NCBI GenBank assembly: GCA_027859175.1
Contig: JAQIBG010000037.1
Coordinates: forward strand, 1 to 41,507
Length of the DNA: 41,507 nt
From: Planctomycetota bacterium
GTDB taxonomy: Bacteria; Planctomycetota; UBA11346
Reading direction: 5' to 3'
Shown: piece after piece, positions 16,996-26,226 of the stretch
Layout of the letters: each line of letters starts with the position of its first letter
How positions within the stretch are numbered: position 1 is the first letter of the stretch
The notes under the pieces: generated by a model
The model's database searches: none
The model's input: only the letters and a program-made list of their open reading frames with translations
Told to the model about the DNA's origin: nothing
Translations under genes and position numbers: made by a program

Positions 16996-19900
16996 ATGGA
17001 CGACGACCTCCCATTTGCTGATACCGCTCCGATGGCGACTCGTGGAACCCGCTGGGAACCCGAAGCCATTAAGACCGATGACCTGTCGGCTTCGGGTATT
17101 CATCGGGCGATTAAGGGTAAGCGTCTTGAATTAGACGACCTGATCGCACGTGGCGGCATGGGTGTGGTGTTCTCCGGTGATGACCGGGTTCTGGAGCGCA
17201 GTGTTGCGATCAAGTACCTGAGTGAGGAGGACGCTGTTTTCAGCGGTGAGATGCTGCGGCGCTTTGTGCGTGAGGCTCGGATCACGGCGCAACTTGAGCA
17301 TCCTAATATCGTTCCGCTGTACGATATCGGGGTTGATGAGAACGAGCGCGCGTATTACGTGATGCGCCGCGTATACGGGCGTTCGCTGCGCGAGTTGCTG
17401 CGCGATATGCGAACCAAAACCGATGAGGAAGGTTGGACCACGGTTCGCCTTCTGCAGGCCTTCATTCAGATCTGCAATGCGGTTGATTATGCCCACGAGC
17501 GCGGGTTCCTGCATCGCGATCTCAAACCCGATAACGTGATGATGGGCGAGCACGGCGAAGTGTATGTGATGGACTGGGGGCTCGCGGTGCGCGCCGCTGG
17601 ACAAGAAATCGATCTCAGCGATGCACCCAAGGAAGGCTCGTTGGCAGGTCTTGATGGCACGCTGTATGGTCGTGTGTGGGGCAGCATCCCCTATATGGCT
17701 CCTGAGCAGGCCCGTGGTGACGAACTCGACGGGCGCGCCGATGTGTTCAGCCTGGGCGTGATGCTGTTTATGATCATCACCGGCCGTCAGCCGGTGAAGG
17801 CGGATGATATTGACGCGTACATCGACTTCCTGGAGCAACGCGATTACTTGACGACCAGCGGCATCGGCAGGGTTCAGGTGCCGCATGATTTGGAGGCCAT
17901 CGTTCAGCGTGCAACGGCAATGGACGTGGAGTCGCGCTATAGTTGTGTGGCCGAACTACGGCTCGACGTGCAGCGCTACTTGGATGGCCACCCAGTGGCG
18001 GCGCGCCCGGCTAACGCCCTAACCCACCTGATGGCTTTTGTGCGCCGGCATCGTCAGACCGTGGTGGTGGCAGCCGCGATCATGCTGGTGGCTGGTTTGG
18101 CCCTGGCTGGGGCGGCGTGGCAAAATTGGCGCAGTGAGCGTTCGGTAGAGGCCGAACGGGCGGCGCGTGAAAAAGTTGAGCGGCTGCATCAATGGCAGTG
18201 GAATCAGATCCTTGATGATGATTTTGGCGCCGGCCGCATAGCCTCGCATTGGATCCCCGAGGGTGATTATGAGGTTATTGATGGTGCTGCGCATGTCTCT
18301 GGCGGCCGCCCGCAACGCTTGGTGTATGCCGAGCCCATGGGCGGCGACCTGCGTCTGAGATTTCGGGCCAAGATCACCAGCGAATACCTCAATGATGTCA
18401 GCTGCGAGTTCGGGCCGGTGCGCTTGCAGTATGGCGGCTATGACAACAGTAAAATATGCGTACTGGTTGGCAGTCGCATCCATTGGTCGGTTGATGCCGC
18501 GCCACTGGTGAAAGACCGTTGGTATACCGTGGAGGCCGAGCGCATCGGAACCCGCTATCGGATGATCATCGATGGGGCCTTGGTTATCGATCAAATGGTT
18601 GAGCTGGGAGAGGGCACTGATTTATCGGGCGAAGTGGCCCTGTTTGGCTGGCTGGCCCATACCGTGTACGATGACGTCGCGATCTGGCAGCTTGGGCAGC
18701 CCGATTCATGGGACGCCTTGGAGCTCGCTACCCGCTTGGCGATAGATGGCGAGGCATCGGGTGCGGCGGCGGTGGCGCGCCTGGCGGCTCAGGGCAGCAA
18801 TGACCCCGAGGTGATCAAGCGTGCAGAACGCCTTGTGCGGCAGCAGGCACAGCGTGCCACTTTGCTTGGCGCGAGTATTCGTTTGCGCGAACGCATCGCT
18901 ACGCGTTGGCCAGAGAGCACGCCCGTGGTGTCAGTGTATGAAAACGGTCTCCAGGTTGAAGCGTTGGTAAGTGGCATCGATGACCTGCGACCCTTTGTCG
19001 ACTTCCCCATTGTCAGGCTCAATCTCTGTGACAACCCGATCACGGATATCGCGCCCTTGGCTGAGATCCCTGGCCTTGAGGAGGTCATTATAGCCGGTTG
19101 CCCGATTAGCAGCTTGGCACCCTTGTCTGGCAGTCAGGTGCGGAAGTTGGAGCTAATGCGGACCCGTATTTCGAGTCTTGAGGGCCTTGTGTTCCCGGAG
19201 TTGACTGATCTGTATCTGAACGATTCGCCGGTAGCTAGCCTTGCTGGCGTGGACATGCCCAAGCTGCGGTTTTTGAAAATCGCGCGTACCCAGATCGGTG
19301 ATCTTGAGCCCTTGCGTAATGCACAGCATCTTGAGCGCATCGATATGCAGTTCACGGCGGTGCGTTCACTTGAGCCACTCACCGGCGTGGCCTTGGTTGG
19401 CTTGATGGCTGAAGATGCGCCGATCAGCAACCTTGAGCCGCTGCGCGGCGCGCCAATCATTCATTGTTATGTGCAGGGAACCCGGGTGCGCGATCTGAGC
19501 CCGGTGCTGAACCCGCAATTGGTGGCGCTGCACTGTTCAGAGGTGGATGCGACGAGCTTGGTTGACCTGGCAAACTGTGAGCGTTTGCATCGCTTGAAGA
19601 TGGCGAACTACCCGGGCGTGACCCAACTGGCCAACTTGGGTATGATGGAATTAGACTGGCGTGGCCCTTGGCCCGAGCATTTTGCGCCAAGGTGGTCCTT
19701 GCGTGGGTTCACGGCCAATCACCTCAGCACCTTGGCTTTGTTGCAGCATTCGCATGTTGAGCGCTTGCGTTGGGTGGGGCCGTTTACGGAGGAGGTGGCG
19801 CAGGCGGTGGCGGGCCGTGCCGACCAGATCACGCTCAATCTGGCTGAGGCCGAGTGCTTGCCGCGCCAGATAAAAGTTATTAATGTAATGCCGGCTACGC

Positions 19901-20271
19901 AGGTCTTGGCCTATGGCGACACCCTATTGCGTGGTTTGCGTGGCGAGGGCAGCTTGCGCCCCTTGGCTGAATCCGGTTTTCTTGGCTCTATGTTGCTGGT
20001 TCCGCAGGGGATGACCTGGGACGGTGCCCAGGCCTTGGCTCAGGCCCAAGGCGCACGCTTGGCGCACGTGACCACGCCCACTAAACTACGTGAACTGCGT
20101 CAATGGGTCGGTGCCCGACAGGCTGGCAGCAATGTCAATGGTGGCGTCATAGCGCGAATTGATCTGCCGGGTCTGCTACCCGCGTATGGGTTCAGTAGTC
20201 AAGGTGTGCGCCTGGTGTCAACGACCCGGGATAACCTGCTGCGTCTGCCCGTTTTGATCTGGGACGACTGA
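16996..20271 (+). CDS. Membrane Ser/Thr protein kinase with LamG-like and leucine-rich-repeat ectodomain
   Basis: A 1091-residue receptor-like kinase. The start at 16996 is preferred to an upstream ATG (16867) because the kinase half must be cytoplasmic and the extra N-terminus adds a hydrophobic stretch; no good ribosome site marks either. The kinase domain spans about 48-340: GGMG loop, K73, HRDLKPDN with D175, D193-W-G in place of DFG, and MAPEQARGD. One membrane helix follows at about 355-375. The outside part has a LamG/DUF1080-like beta-sandwich (about 400-575), a run of irregular leucine-rich repeats (about 650-900; ITDIAPLAEIPGLEEVII type), and a short C-type-lectin-like piece (MTWDGAQALAQAQGARLAHV, about 1010). 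Probably senses an external ligand; targets unknown. DWG kinases are common in PVC bacteria. Confidence 0.88.
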   Translation: MDDDLPFADTAPMATRGTRWEPEAIKTDDLSASGIHRAIKGKRLELDDLIARGGMGVVFSGDDRVLERSVAIKYLSEEDAVFSGEMLRRFVREARITAQLEHPNIVPLYDIGVDENERAYYVMRRVYGRSLRELLRDMRTKTDEEGWTTVRLLQAFIQICNAVDYAHERGFLHRDLKPDNVMMGEHGEVYVMDWGLAVRAAGQEIDLSDAPKEGSLAGLDGTLYGRVWGSIPYMAPEQARGDELDGRADVFSLGVMLFMIITGRQPVKADDIDAYIDFLEQRDYLTTSGIGRVQVPHDLEAIVQRATAMDVESRYSCVAELRLDVQRYLDGHPVAARPANALTHLMAFVRRHRQTVVVAAAIMLVAGLALAGAAWQNWRSERSVEAERAAREKVERLHQWQWNQILDDDFGAGRIASHWIPEGDYEVIDGAAHVSGGRPQRLVYAEPMGGDLRLRFRAKITSEYLNDVSCEFGPVRLQYGGYDNSKICVLVGSRIHWSVDAAPLVKDRWYTVEAERIGTRYRMIIDGALVIDQMVELGEGTDLSGEVALFGWLAHTVYDDVAIWQLGQPDSWDALELATRLAIDGEASGAAAVARLAAQGSNDPEVIKRAERLVRQQAQRATLLGASIRLRERIATRWPESTPVVSVYENGLQVEALVSGIDDLRPFVDFPIVRLNLCDNPITDIAPLAEIPGLEEVIIAGCPISSLAPLSGSQVRKLELMRTRISSLEGLVFPELTDLYLNDSPVASLAGVDMPKLRFLKIARTQIGDLEPLRNAQHLERIDMQFTAVRSLEPLTGVALVGLMAEDAPISNLEPLRGAPIIHCYVQGTRVRDLSPVLNPQLVALHCSEVDATSLVDLANCERLHRLKMANYPGVTQLANLGMMELDWRGPWPEHFAPRWSLRGFTANHLSTLALLQHSHVERLRWVGPFTEEVAQAVAGRADQITLNLAEAECLPRQIKVINVMPATQVLAYGDTLLRGLRGEGSLRPLAESGFLGSMLLVPQGMTWDGAQALAQAQGARLAHVTTPTKLRELRQWVGARQAGSNVNGGVIARIDLPGLLPAYGFSSQGVRLVSTTRDNLLRLPVLIWDD

Positions 20272-20278
20272 GGGGCAG

Positions 20279-22573
20279 CTAGCGCACCCGCAATGCGAAC
20301 AGGCCGGGCGGTATACGCGCGTCGTGACGCCCGCGTAATTGAATCCGAATCAGATCGACGCGAATCGGCGTGCTGGGTTTGAGCTCAATGCGGTGCTGAT
20401 GGCATTGTTCAGCGCGGGCTAATTCTTCGCCGTGCGCGTCGAGCAACACGCAGTCGTAGGGGCAGAATGGCGCGACGCGTTCGGGTTGTTGTATCAAGGC
20501 AGACTCCATCGGGTGATCGAAGTCGACATCGAGTCGCAATTCAACCGTGGTCACGAGCACCGCTTGCGGCCAGCGCGCTTCAAGCCAGGGGCTGTGGTCG
20601 CCGGGGTCACAGACCCATGCGTGGGTTGCTGTCGTGGGGCGGGTGACGCCGTCGCTTAGTGCGTTGGCGTGGTAGCAGGGCAATGGCGGGTCGCAGCGCA
20701 GGGCGAGGTTGTGCCCATCGGGACGGCGCTGTGGCAGCCACAGTGGGTAGCGGTCGCCGCCTTGATCCCGGTGGTCGCGGTCTTTGCGCGCATCCACGCG
20801 TAGCAGACCCGTGCCGCGATCGAGGCTGGTGTGTATTGAGACATTGGGATTGGCCTCAAGGGCAAACAGTAGGTAGCTGTCGTGCTCCAGTTGGCAGTCA
20901 GTGTCGAACTGCAGTTCTTGATTGATGCCAGGCGCTAGGCGGTGGGTCTGGCTCCATAGCTCGACCACTGGGGCGTGGTGTTCGTCGCTGGCGGCGTGGC
21001 GTAGGCTGAGGCTTAGGTCGGTGGCAGCGCTGACATCAACGCGAACCGTTACGCGGGGTACGGCTCCGCGTGGGATCGGCAGCATCTGGCCGACGGCGGT
21101 GGTTAGCGGCAGCAGTGGCCCGGTGTCACTGAACTCATCGATGCGCCAGGTGCTGCTGGCTTGGAGCTGGGCCTGGTGAGCGAGGTCGGGCTCAAGACGG
21201 TGCCCAGGCAGGTAACCACCGGCAGACATGATCTCGGCTTGCAGCGCCTTGAGCTGCGTTGGGGTATTGAGCTCGGCTCCGGCGCAGCCGAGTTGATGGC
21301 AGCGCGCTGCGGCAATGCCCACGGCTTCGGCACCCACGGCACAGGTGGCAATTACGCGGGTGGAGCCAAAGGCCACGTGACTGGCGGAGATGATCCGTCC
21401 AGCCAAGAATAAATTACTAATATTGCGGCTGACATAGCAGCCATAGGGGATGTCATAGGCGCCGATGCCATGAACGTGCACGCTGCCGTCGCGCTCGGCG
21501 TAAACGCCATCAGCTGGGTGTAGATCAATTGACCAGCCGCCGTAGGCGACCGCATCCGGCTTGCGGCGCCGATGCAGGACCTCGTCTTGGGTGAGCATAT
21601 GCAGGCCCTCGAAGCGTCGACTTTCGCGTTTGCCGGGGATGGTGCCCACCCATTCGAGGGTCAAGCTATCGGCTTCGGGGAAGCGCCCAGAATTTTTGAT
21701 GTGATCCCAGACGCCATACACCACGCGCCACAGTTCGCGTTTGATGTGCTGACTATCATGAACGGTATCGAGGCGGCCGCCCCATTCGATCCACCACAAT
21801 TGGCAGCCGTTGAGTTCTGGCGACAGGCGCCGCCAACGTGGGATGCAGCCTTCGATGTCTTTGAGGGCAAAGGCCGGCGGCATGTAGCGCACCGATTTGC
21901 CAAGGTCTTTGGTATAGAAGTACAGCGAATGGCCAAGCAAGTGGCCAAACTCACCGTCGGGCGCGAAGACTTCGCCGAACTCCTCGCGGCTTTCAGCACC
22001 CATGCGAAAAGCTGCGCCGGCGCCAAAGGCCAAAATGCCGTCACCAGATGCGTCGCAGAACTGCGTGGCGTGGAGATCGTAGCCGGTGCTGTTTTGGCTG
22101 CAGAAGGCGCGGGCGCCAGCGATGCGGTTGTCATCAGCGGGGTCTTTGAGGGTTTCGTAGACGGCGGTATCGAGCAGGAGTTCGATCAGCGGTTCGCGGT
22201 CTACCCATTCGAGGAGGATGGTGTCGAAGATCAGGCTGTTGCCTTCGGGGTTACGCCACAGGTTCTCGCACAGCAACTCATCAACGATTCCGCCTTCGCG
22301 AATCCAGCGATGGCTGGTGCCGAGGTGGCAGGTGGCGCCCAGAATCCACAAGCGCACTTCGCTCGATGCATTGCCGCCGAGTACGGGGCGGTCTTGTACC
22401 AAAATGGTGCGTAGGCCGCGCCGTGCGGCGGCGATGGCAGCACAGCAGCCGGCGACGCCGCCGCCCACGACAAGAAAATCGACCGAGCGTTGTTCGCGCT
22501 GTGGGAGACGTGACGCAACCGCTTCTGCGCGGATCATGCGAGGGGTTTCAGGCGGTGTGTTAGAAGTGGTCAT
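20279..22573 (-). CDS. FAD-dependent oxidoreductase with C-terminal beta-rich domain
   Basis: A 764-residue flavoprotein if started at 22573 (an ATG 10 codons upstream is possible, but it would leave almost no room before the divergent AraC gene). The N-terminal dinucleotide fold has VVGGGVAGCCAAIAAARRG at about 36-54 and the following GGNASSEVRLW, characteristic of the FAD_oxidored family frequent in Planctomycetota and Lentisphaerota. Residues beyond about 490 form a beta-rich module resembling a carbohydrate-binding or fibronectin-like domain. No signal peptide. The substrate is unknown; family members often sit in glycan-use regions. It is divergent from, and probably controlled by, the adjacent AraC regulator. 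It ends 7 bases from the kinase stop. Confidence 0.85.
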   Translation of the reverse strand: MTTSNTPPETPRMIRAEAVASRLPQREQRSVDFLVVGGGVAGCCAAIAAARRGLRTILVQDRPVLGGNASSEVRLWILGATCHLGTSHRWIREGGIVDELLCENLWRNPEGNSLIFDTILLEWVDREPLIELLLDTAVYETLKDPADDNRIAGARAFCSQNSTGYDLHATQFCDASGDGILAFGAGAAFRMGAESREEFGEVFAPDGEFGHLLGHSLYFYTKDLGKSVRYMPPAFALKDIEGCIPRWRRLSPELNGCQLWWIEWGGRLDTVHDSQHIKRELWRVVYGVWDHIKNSGRFPEADSLTLEWVGTIPGKRESRRFEGLHMLTQDEVLHRRRKPDAVAYGGWSIDLHPADGVYAERDGSVHVHGIGAYDIPYGCYVSRNISNLFLAGRIISASHVAFGSTRVIATCAVGAEAVGIAAARCHQLGCAGAELNTPTQLKALQAEIMSAGGYLPGHRLEPDLAHQAQLQASSTWRIDEFSDTGPLLPLTTAVGQMLPIPRGAVPRVTVRVDVSAATDLSLSLRHAASDEHHAPVVELWSQTHRLAPGINQELQFDTDCQLEHDSYLLFALEANPNVSIHTSLDRGTGLLRVDARKDRDHRDQGGDRYPLWLPQRRPDGHNLALRCDPPLPCYHANALSDGVTRPTTATHAWVCDPGDHSPWLEARWPQAVLVTTVELRLDVDFDHPMESALIQQPERVAPFCPYDCVLLDAHGEELARAEQCHQHRIELKPSTPIRVDLIRIQLRGRHDARIPPGLFALRVR

Positions 22574-22578
22574 GTCTC

Positions 22579-22595
22579 TAGAATAGCTGGTTCTA
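22579..22595. promoter_or_regulatory. Inverted repeat TAGAA-N7-TTCTA in the AraC/oxidoreductase gap
   Basis: Five-base arms TAGAA (22579-22583) and TTCTA (22591-22595) flank TAGCTGG in the 39-base gap between the two start codons. CATAAT at 22601-22606 resembles a -10 for the AraC direction but lies very close to the ATG. An operator for the AraC-type protein is a reasonable guess; direct proof is lacking. Confidence 0.35.
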
Positions 22596-22612
22596 AAAGG
22601 CATAATGGGGTC

Positions 22613-23470
22613 ATGCCCGTGACCAAGGTGGTTCGAAGCGGTGATCCATGGATCTTGCCACGGCGCTCTGCGCAGCGCCTAGCCGAGACTTGGTGCGCTC
22701 AGCCAGGGCAGGGCCAGGCGAGCTTGGCGCAGACGGCGGCCCGCTTGCAGGTGCCTACTCGTTGGCGTGCCCGGGGTCCGGTGGCAGAGCATTTGGTCTA
22801 TCTGGTTCTGCGTGGTGCGATCAAACTGAGTTGGGAAGAGCGCAGCCTTTCTCTCGCTGCCGGTACTGCCGTGCTGATTCCGCCGCACTGTGTTTTCCTT
22901 GCCGAGGCACAGTCGATTGACCGCCCGGTCTTGCGCCGCTTGCGGTTTAACTGGACTGCGTTGCGGTGGCCACGGGTGACTCTGGTGCCACGTGGCTTGA
23001 GCCTTGAGCCAATGATGATAGCGCTGGCCGATGAACTGCTGACCGAGCGCGCGCAGACCGCACGAGCGCAAGCGGCGTGGTTGGAGTTGATGCTGGTTGA
23101 ATTAGCGCGTCAGGCGGCACCGGCAGCGCATGGCGGCTTGGACCTGCGTGCCCGCACACGCTTGGCTGAGTTGGTGGCCGGCCCGAGCCTGGTGCATTTG
23201 CACAGCGCCGGATTGGCGCGCGCAGTCGGCCTGAGTCATGATTATTTTTCCCGCTGCTTTCGCATCAGCTATGGCGTCAGTCCGCGGACGTGGCTGGTGC
23301 AGCGCCGTCTTGAGGCGGCGGCCAATGAGTTGGCTGCTAGCGACGAAGCAATGGCGGTCATTGCGGCGCGCTGGGGTTTTGCCGATACCAAGGGTTTCAG
23401 TAAGCAGTTTCGCCGCCGTTATGGTCAGATGCCGTCGCAGTGGCGACGGCATCATGCCGGCTTGGCGTGA
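22613..23470 (+). CDS. AraC-family transcriptional regulator
   Basis: A 285-residue regulator. The N-terminal half (about 55-110) is a cupin-like sensor (LVYLVLRGAIKLSWEERSLS, then LIPPHCVFL). The C-terminal 100 residues hold the two helix-turn-helix motifs of AraC proteins: LARAVGLSHDYFSRCFRISY and AVIAARWGFADTKGFSKQFR, ending RYGQMPSQWRR. Divergent by 39 bases from the FAD oxidoreductase, its likely target. Sugar-sensing AraC proteins of this layout often act on glycan genes. A MITE-like repeat follows the stop. The ligand is not known. Confidence 0.9.
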   Translation: MPVTKVVRSGDPWILPRRSAQRLAETWCAQPGQGQASLAQTAARLQVPTRWRARGPVAEHLVYLVLRGAIKLSWEERSLSLAAGTAVLIPPHCVFLAEAQSIDRPVLRRLRFNWTALRWPRVTLVPRGLSLEPMMIALADELLTERAQTARAQAAWLELMLVELARQAAPAAHGGLDLRARTRLAELVAGPSLVHLHSAGLARAVGLSHDYFSRCFRISYGVSPRTWLVQRRLEAAANELAASDEAMAVIAARWGFADTKGFSKQFRRRYGQMPSQWRRHHAGLA

Positions 23471-23483
23471 GTGGGTTTGGGGG

Positions 23484-23627
23484 CTGGGTCCTAGTGCGCG
23501 CTTGTCGGCGCTTGGATCGTGGGAACAGCCAGTGAATCTGGCACACGCCCTCGCATCGGGCGGGGTATCGGGGCAGCCGCCCCGCGTCTAAGCCTGCCTG
23601 CGGGCGTTCCAGGACCCAGGACCCAGG
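23484..23627. repeat. MITE-like palindromic repeat, copy 1
   Basis: About 144 bases begin with CTGGGTCCTAG and end with the near-complement CCAGGACCCAG plus a further ACCCAG unit. The interior shares a 17-base identical block (GGGCGGGGTATCGGGGC) and TAAGCCTGC with the copy at 41271-41407. Complementary ends with an internally folding middle and no coding capacity fit a non-autonomous element or a large structured RNA motif. It lies between the AraC stop and the P-ATPase stop. Less symmetrical than copy 2. Confidence 0.7.
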
Positions 23628-23638
23628 GCCCTCAAAAC

Positions 23639-26098
23639 TTAGCTCCGAAAATACTTACTCTGCGTCAGGTACAAAATCGTTAGCACGCTCGACACGGGCA
23701 TCGCTACGGCGCACACGTAGGGGCCCCAAACGCCGGCGAGGACCGCGGCGATGGCGATGACATTGTAGATGATTGAGGCATCGAGGGCGCGGCGCAGCAC
23801 GGCGGTGGTAGCGCGGCTGCCGGCGAGCAGGCGTGGGATGGCGTCGGGCTTGGGGTCGGCCACGTAGACTTGGCAGCAGGCCATGACCGCTTCCATGCCG
23901 CCGCGCAGGCCAATGCCAACGTGGGCGGCGTCGAGGGCGAGGCGGTCGTTGATGCCGTCACCGATCATCACCGTGGCGCCGCGTTCGGCCAGGGCGGCCA
24001 CGTAGCGTGCTTTGTCTTCAGGGCTCTGGGCGCCGTGGACGAGGGTCGGATCAAAGCCCAGTTCGGCGCCCACGCGGGTGGTGGTGGCGGTTTCGTCGCC
24101 CGAGAGCAGATGCACTTCGGCGCCGGCAGCGCGCAGGCAGGCAACCAGGTCATCGGCGCCCGGCTTGAGGGGGTCGCGTAGGCTGATGCGGGCTACGACG
24201 GAACCGTTACAGGCGATGCCAATCATGCTGGCGCCGGCCACGGCCTGGTCGCCATGCAGGCCAACGAAATGCGGACTGCCGATGAGCAGGGTGCCGAGTG
24301 CGCTGTGGCAGCGCAGACCCTTGCCTGGGAGTTCTTCGAAATTTTCGATCGGGGCTGCGTCGGTGCCGCGTTCAGCCAGCCATGCTGCCAGGGCTGGGCC
24401 AATTGGGTGCCGGCTGCGCGCTTCGGCGGCGAGCACGGCAGATTCAATCGCAGCCTGGTTGACCTGTTGGTCGAGCCATTCCCAGGCGACCACCTGGAAG
24501 CGTCCGGCGGTGAGGGTGCCGGTTTTGTCGAGCACGGCAAATTGTGGCGCGGCCAGAGTTTCAACGGCGCCGCCGTCTTGGATTACCAGTCCGCCCTTGG
24601 CGGCGCGGCGCACCGCGAGGGCGTAGGCCAGGGGGGTGGCGAGGCCGAGCGCGCAGGGGCAGCACGCTAACACCAGGGCCATGGCCTGATCGAGTGCGCG
24701 GGTCGGATCGATGCTGCGCCAGAGAAGCCAAGTGAACACCGCCATAACGGTAACGGTGGGCGCATACCAGGTGGTGAGCCGATCGACCAGTTTGCTGCGT
24801 TCGGTGGGTTGCCAGCTGCCCTCGCGCACCGCGGCGAGCAGGCGGCCCATGCGCGAACCGGCTCCGGCGGCCTCGCAGCGCATGGTCAACTCACCGTCAA
24901 TCAGGCGGCAGCCGGCGTTGATGCGGTCACCCACGGTCAGGCGCAAGGGGCGCGCCTCGCCGGTGAGCACCGCTACGTCGAGGTCGGCTTCGCCGCTGAG
25001 GACTTCGCCGTCGGCGGGGGTCAGGTCGCCGCGCTTGACCAGCACGCGATCGCCGGCGCTGAGGCTATCGGGCACCACGGCTTCAACGCTGTCGTCGGCG
25101 CGCAGGCGGCGAGCTTCGGGGGGCAGCAGGCCATGCAGGTGACCGGCACCCCCAGCAACCTTCTCGCGTGCGGTGACCAGGGCCAGGCGGCCACCAAGCA
25201 AGAAGGCGATGAACATGCTCATCGCGTCGGCATACACTTCAGGAGCGCCGCGGATAATATTGACCACGCTCAGTGCGGTGCCGAGCACCACTACCAGCAG
25301 CACGCTTTGTTCGATGGTGGCGCGGCGCAGACGGAAGCCGGCGATAGCGGTGCGATAAAAGGGCCAGGCGCCATACAGCAAGGCCGGGCTGGCGGCCAGC
25401 AGGGCAGCGCCAGCAAAGCCGCGCGTGGCCATAGCGCTCATGTCGCCCGTCTCGCGGCCGGCAAACAGCGACAGGCTCAAGTGCATGGTCGACATCGCCG
25501 AGGCCGCGCTCACGGCGAAGCGCAGCATCCATGAGCGGCGTTCGGCGCGGGCGGCATCGCTGGCGCTGCGGTCGCCCCAGGGGTGGGCGCGATAGCCGAG
25601 GCGGGCGATGGCGCGGGCCTGCTTGGCGGGTGAGACCGTGGCTGCATCGTAGATCAGGCGCAGACGGTTGGCGCCAAAATCGACGCGGGCCGCGCGCACG
25701 CCGGGGGTGATGCGCGGCAGTTGCTCGAGCAGCCACACGCAGGCCGCGCAGTGCAGGCCGCCGACGTGCCAGTCGAGCTCGCAGGTGCCGTCGCCGCGAT
25801 CGTGAACGAAGGCCTGCTGGAACGCTGGGCCGTCGTAGTCGTCGGCCTCGGGTTCGGTGGCGCCGGGGAGTTGGTCTTCCGGGCGCAGCACCCCGCCGCT
25901 GTCGCGCAGGCGGTAGAAGTCGTCCATGCCGCTGTCTTTGAGCATGGCGTAAACGGTGGCGCAGCCAGAGCAGCAGAACTGGGCTTGGCCGGCGGCGGCG
26001 CGTAGGCCAGGCGGCACCTCAAGCCCGCAGTGAGTGCAGACGGTACTTGGCGCCGGGGTCAGGTCGGCATCGGTGGGCTCGGGCGCGGCGGGGCTCAT
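23639..26098 (-). CDS. Heavy-metal P-type ATPase, CcoI/FixI-type copper transporter
   Basis: An 819-residue P1B ATPase. The N-terminus has the FixI-type cysteine domain C21-x2-C24 and C42-C-x2-C46, then a heavy-metal-associated domain with L-H-C117-A-A-C120. The transport motif C480-P-C482 marks copper class. The phosphorylation site is D524-KTGT, and the hinge is GDGIND. These features match CcoI/FixI, which supply copper for cbb3 oxidase assembly, rather than detoxifying CopA. No ccoNOPQ or ccoS gene is adjacent in the window; another copper enzyme may be served. Divergent from the GntR-type regulator with a 128-base gap. Confidence 0.93.
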   Translation of the reverse strand: MSPAAPEPTDADLTPAPSTVCTHCGLEVPPGLRAAAGQAQFCCSGCATVYAMLKDSGMDDFYRLRDSGGVLRPEDQLPGATEPEADDYDGPAFQQAFVHDRGDGTCELDWHVGGLHCAACVWLLEQLPRITPGVRAARVDFGANRLRLIYDAATVSPAKQARAIARLGYRAHPWGDRSASDAARAERRSWMLRFAVSAASAMSTMHLSLSLFAGRETGDMSAMATRGFAGAALLAASPALLYGAWPFYRTAIAGFRLRRATIEQSVLLVVVLGTALSVVNIIRGAPEVYADAMSMFIAFLLGGRLALVTAREKVAGGAGHLHGLLPPEARRLRADDSVEAVVPDSLSAGDRVLVKRGDLTPADGEVLSGEADLDVAVLTGEARPLRLTVGDRINAGCRLIDGELTMRCEAAGAGSRMGRLLAAVREGSWQPTERSKLVDRLTTWYAPTVTVMAVFTWLLWRSIDPTRALDQAMALVLACCPCALGLATPLAYALAVRRAAKGGLVIQDGGAVETLAAPQFAVLDKTGTLTAGRFQVVAWEWLDQQVNQAAIESAVLAAEARSRHPIGPALAAWLAERGTDAAPIENFEELPGKGLRCHSALGTLLIGSPHFVGLHGDQAVAGASMIGIACNGSVVARISLRDPLKPGADDLVACLRAAGAEVHLLSGDETATTTRVGAELGFDPTLVHGAQSPEDKARYVAALAERGATVMIGDGINDRLALDAAHVGIGLRGGMEAVMACCQVYVADPKPDAIPRLLAGSRATTAVLRRALDASIIYNVIAIAAVLAGVWGPYVCAVAMPVSSVLTILYLTQSKYFRS

Positions 26099-26226
26099 CT
26101 GGGGATTACGGTATGCCTTGTTCTGGTGACGCCACGCGCAGTGGGGCGCTCAATTACTGGTCAACGAGAGACACTCCCCGCCAGTATGGATCAAAGAATG
26201 TTGCTAATGATAAAAGGTGAGCCAAA

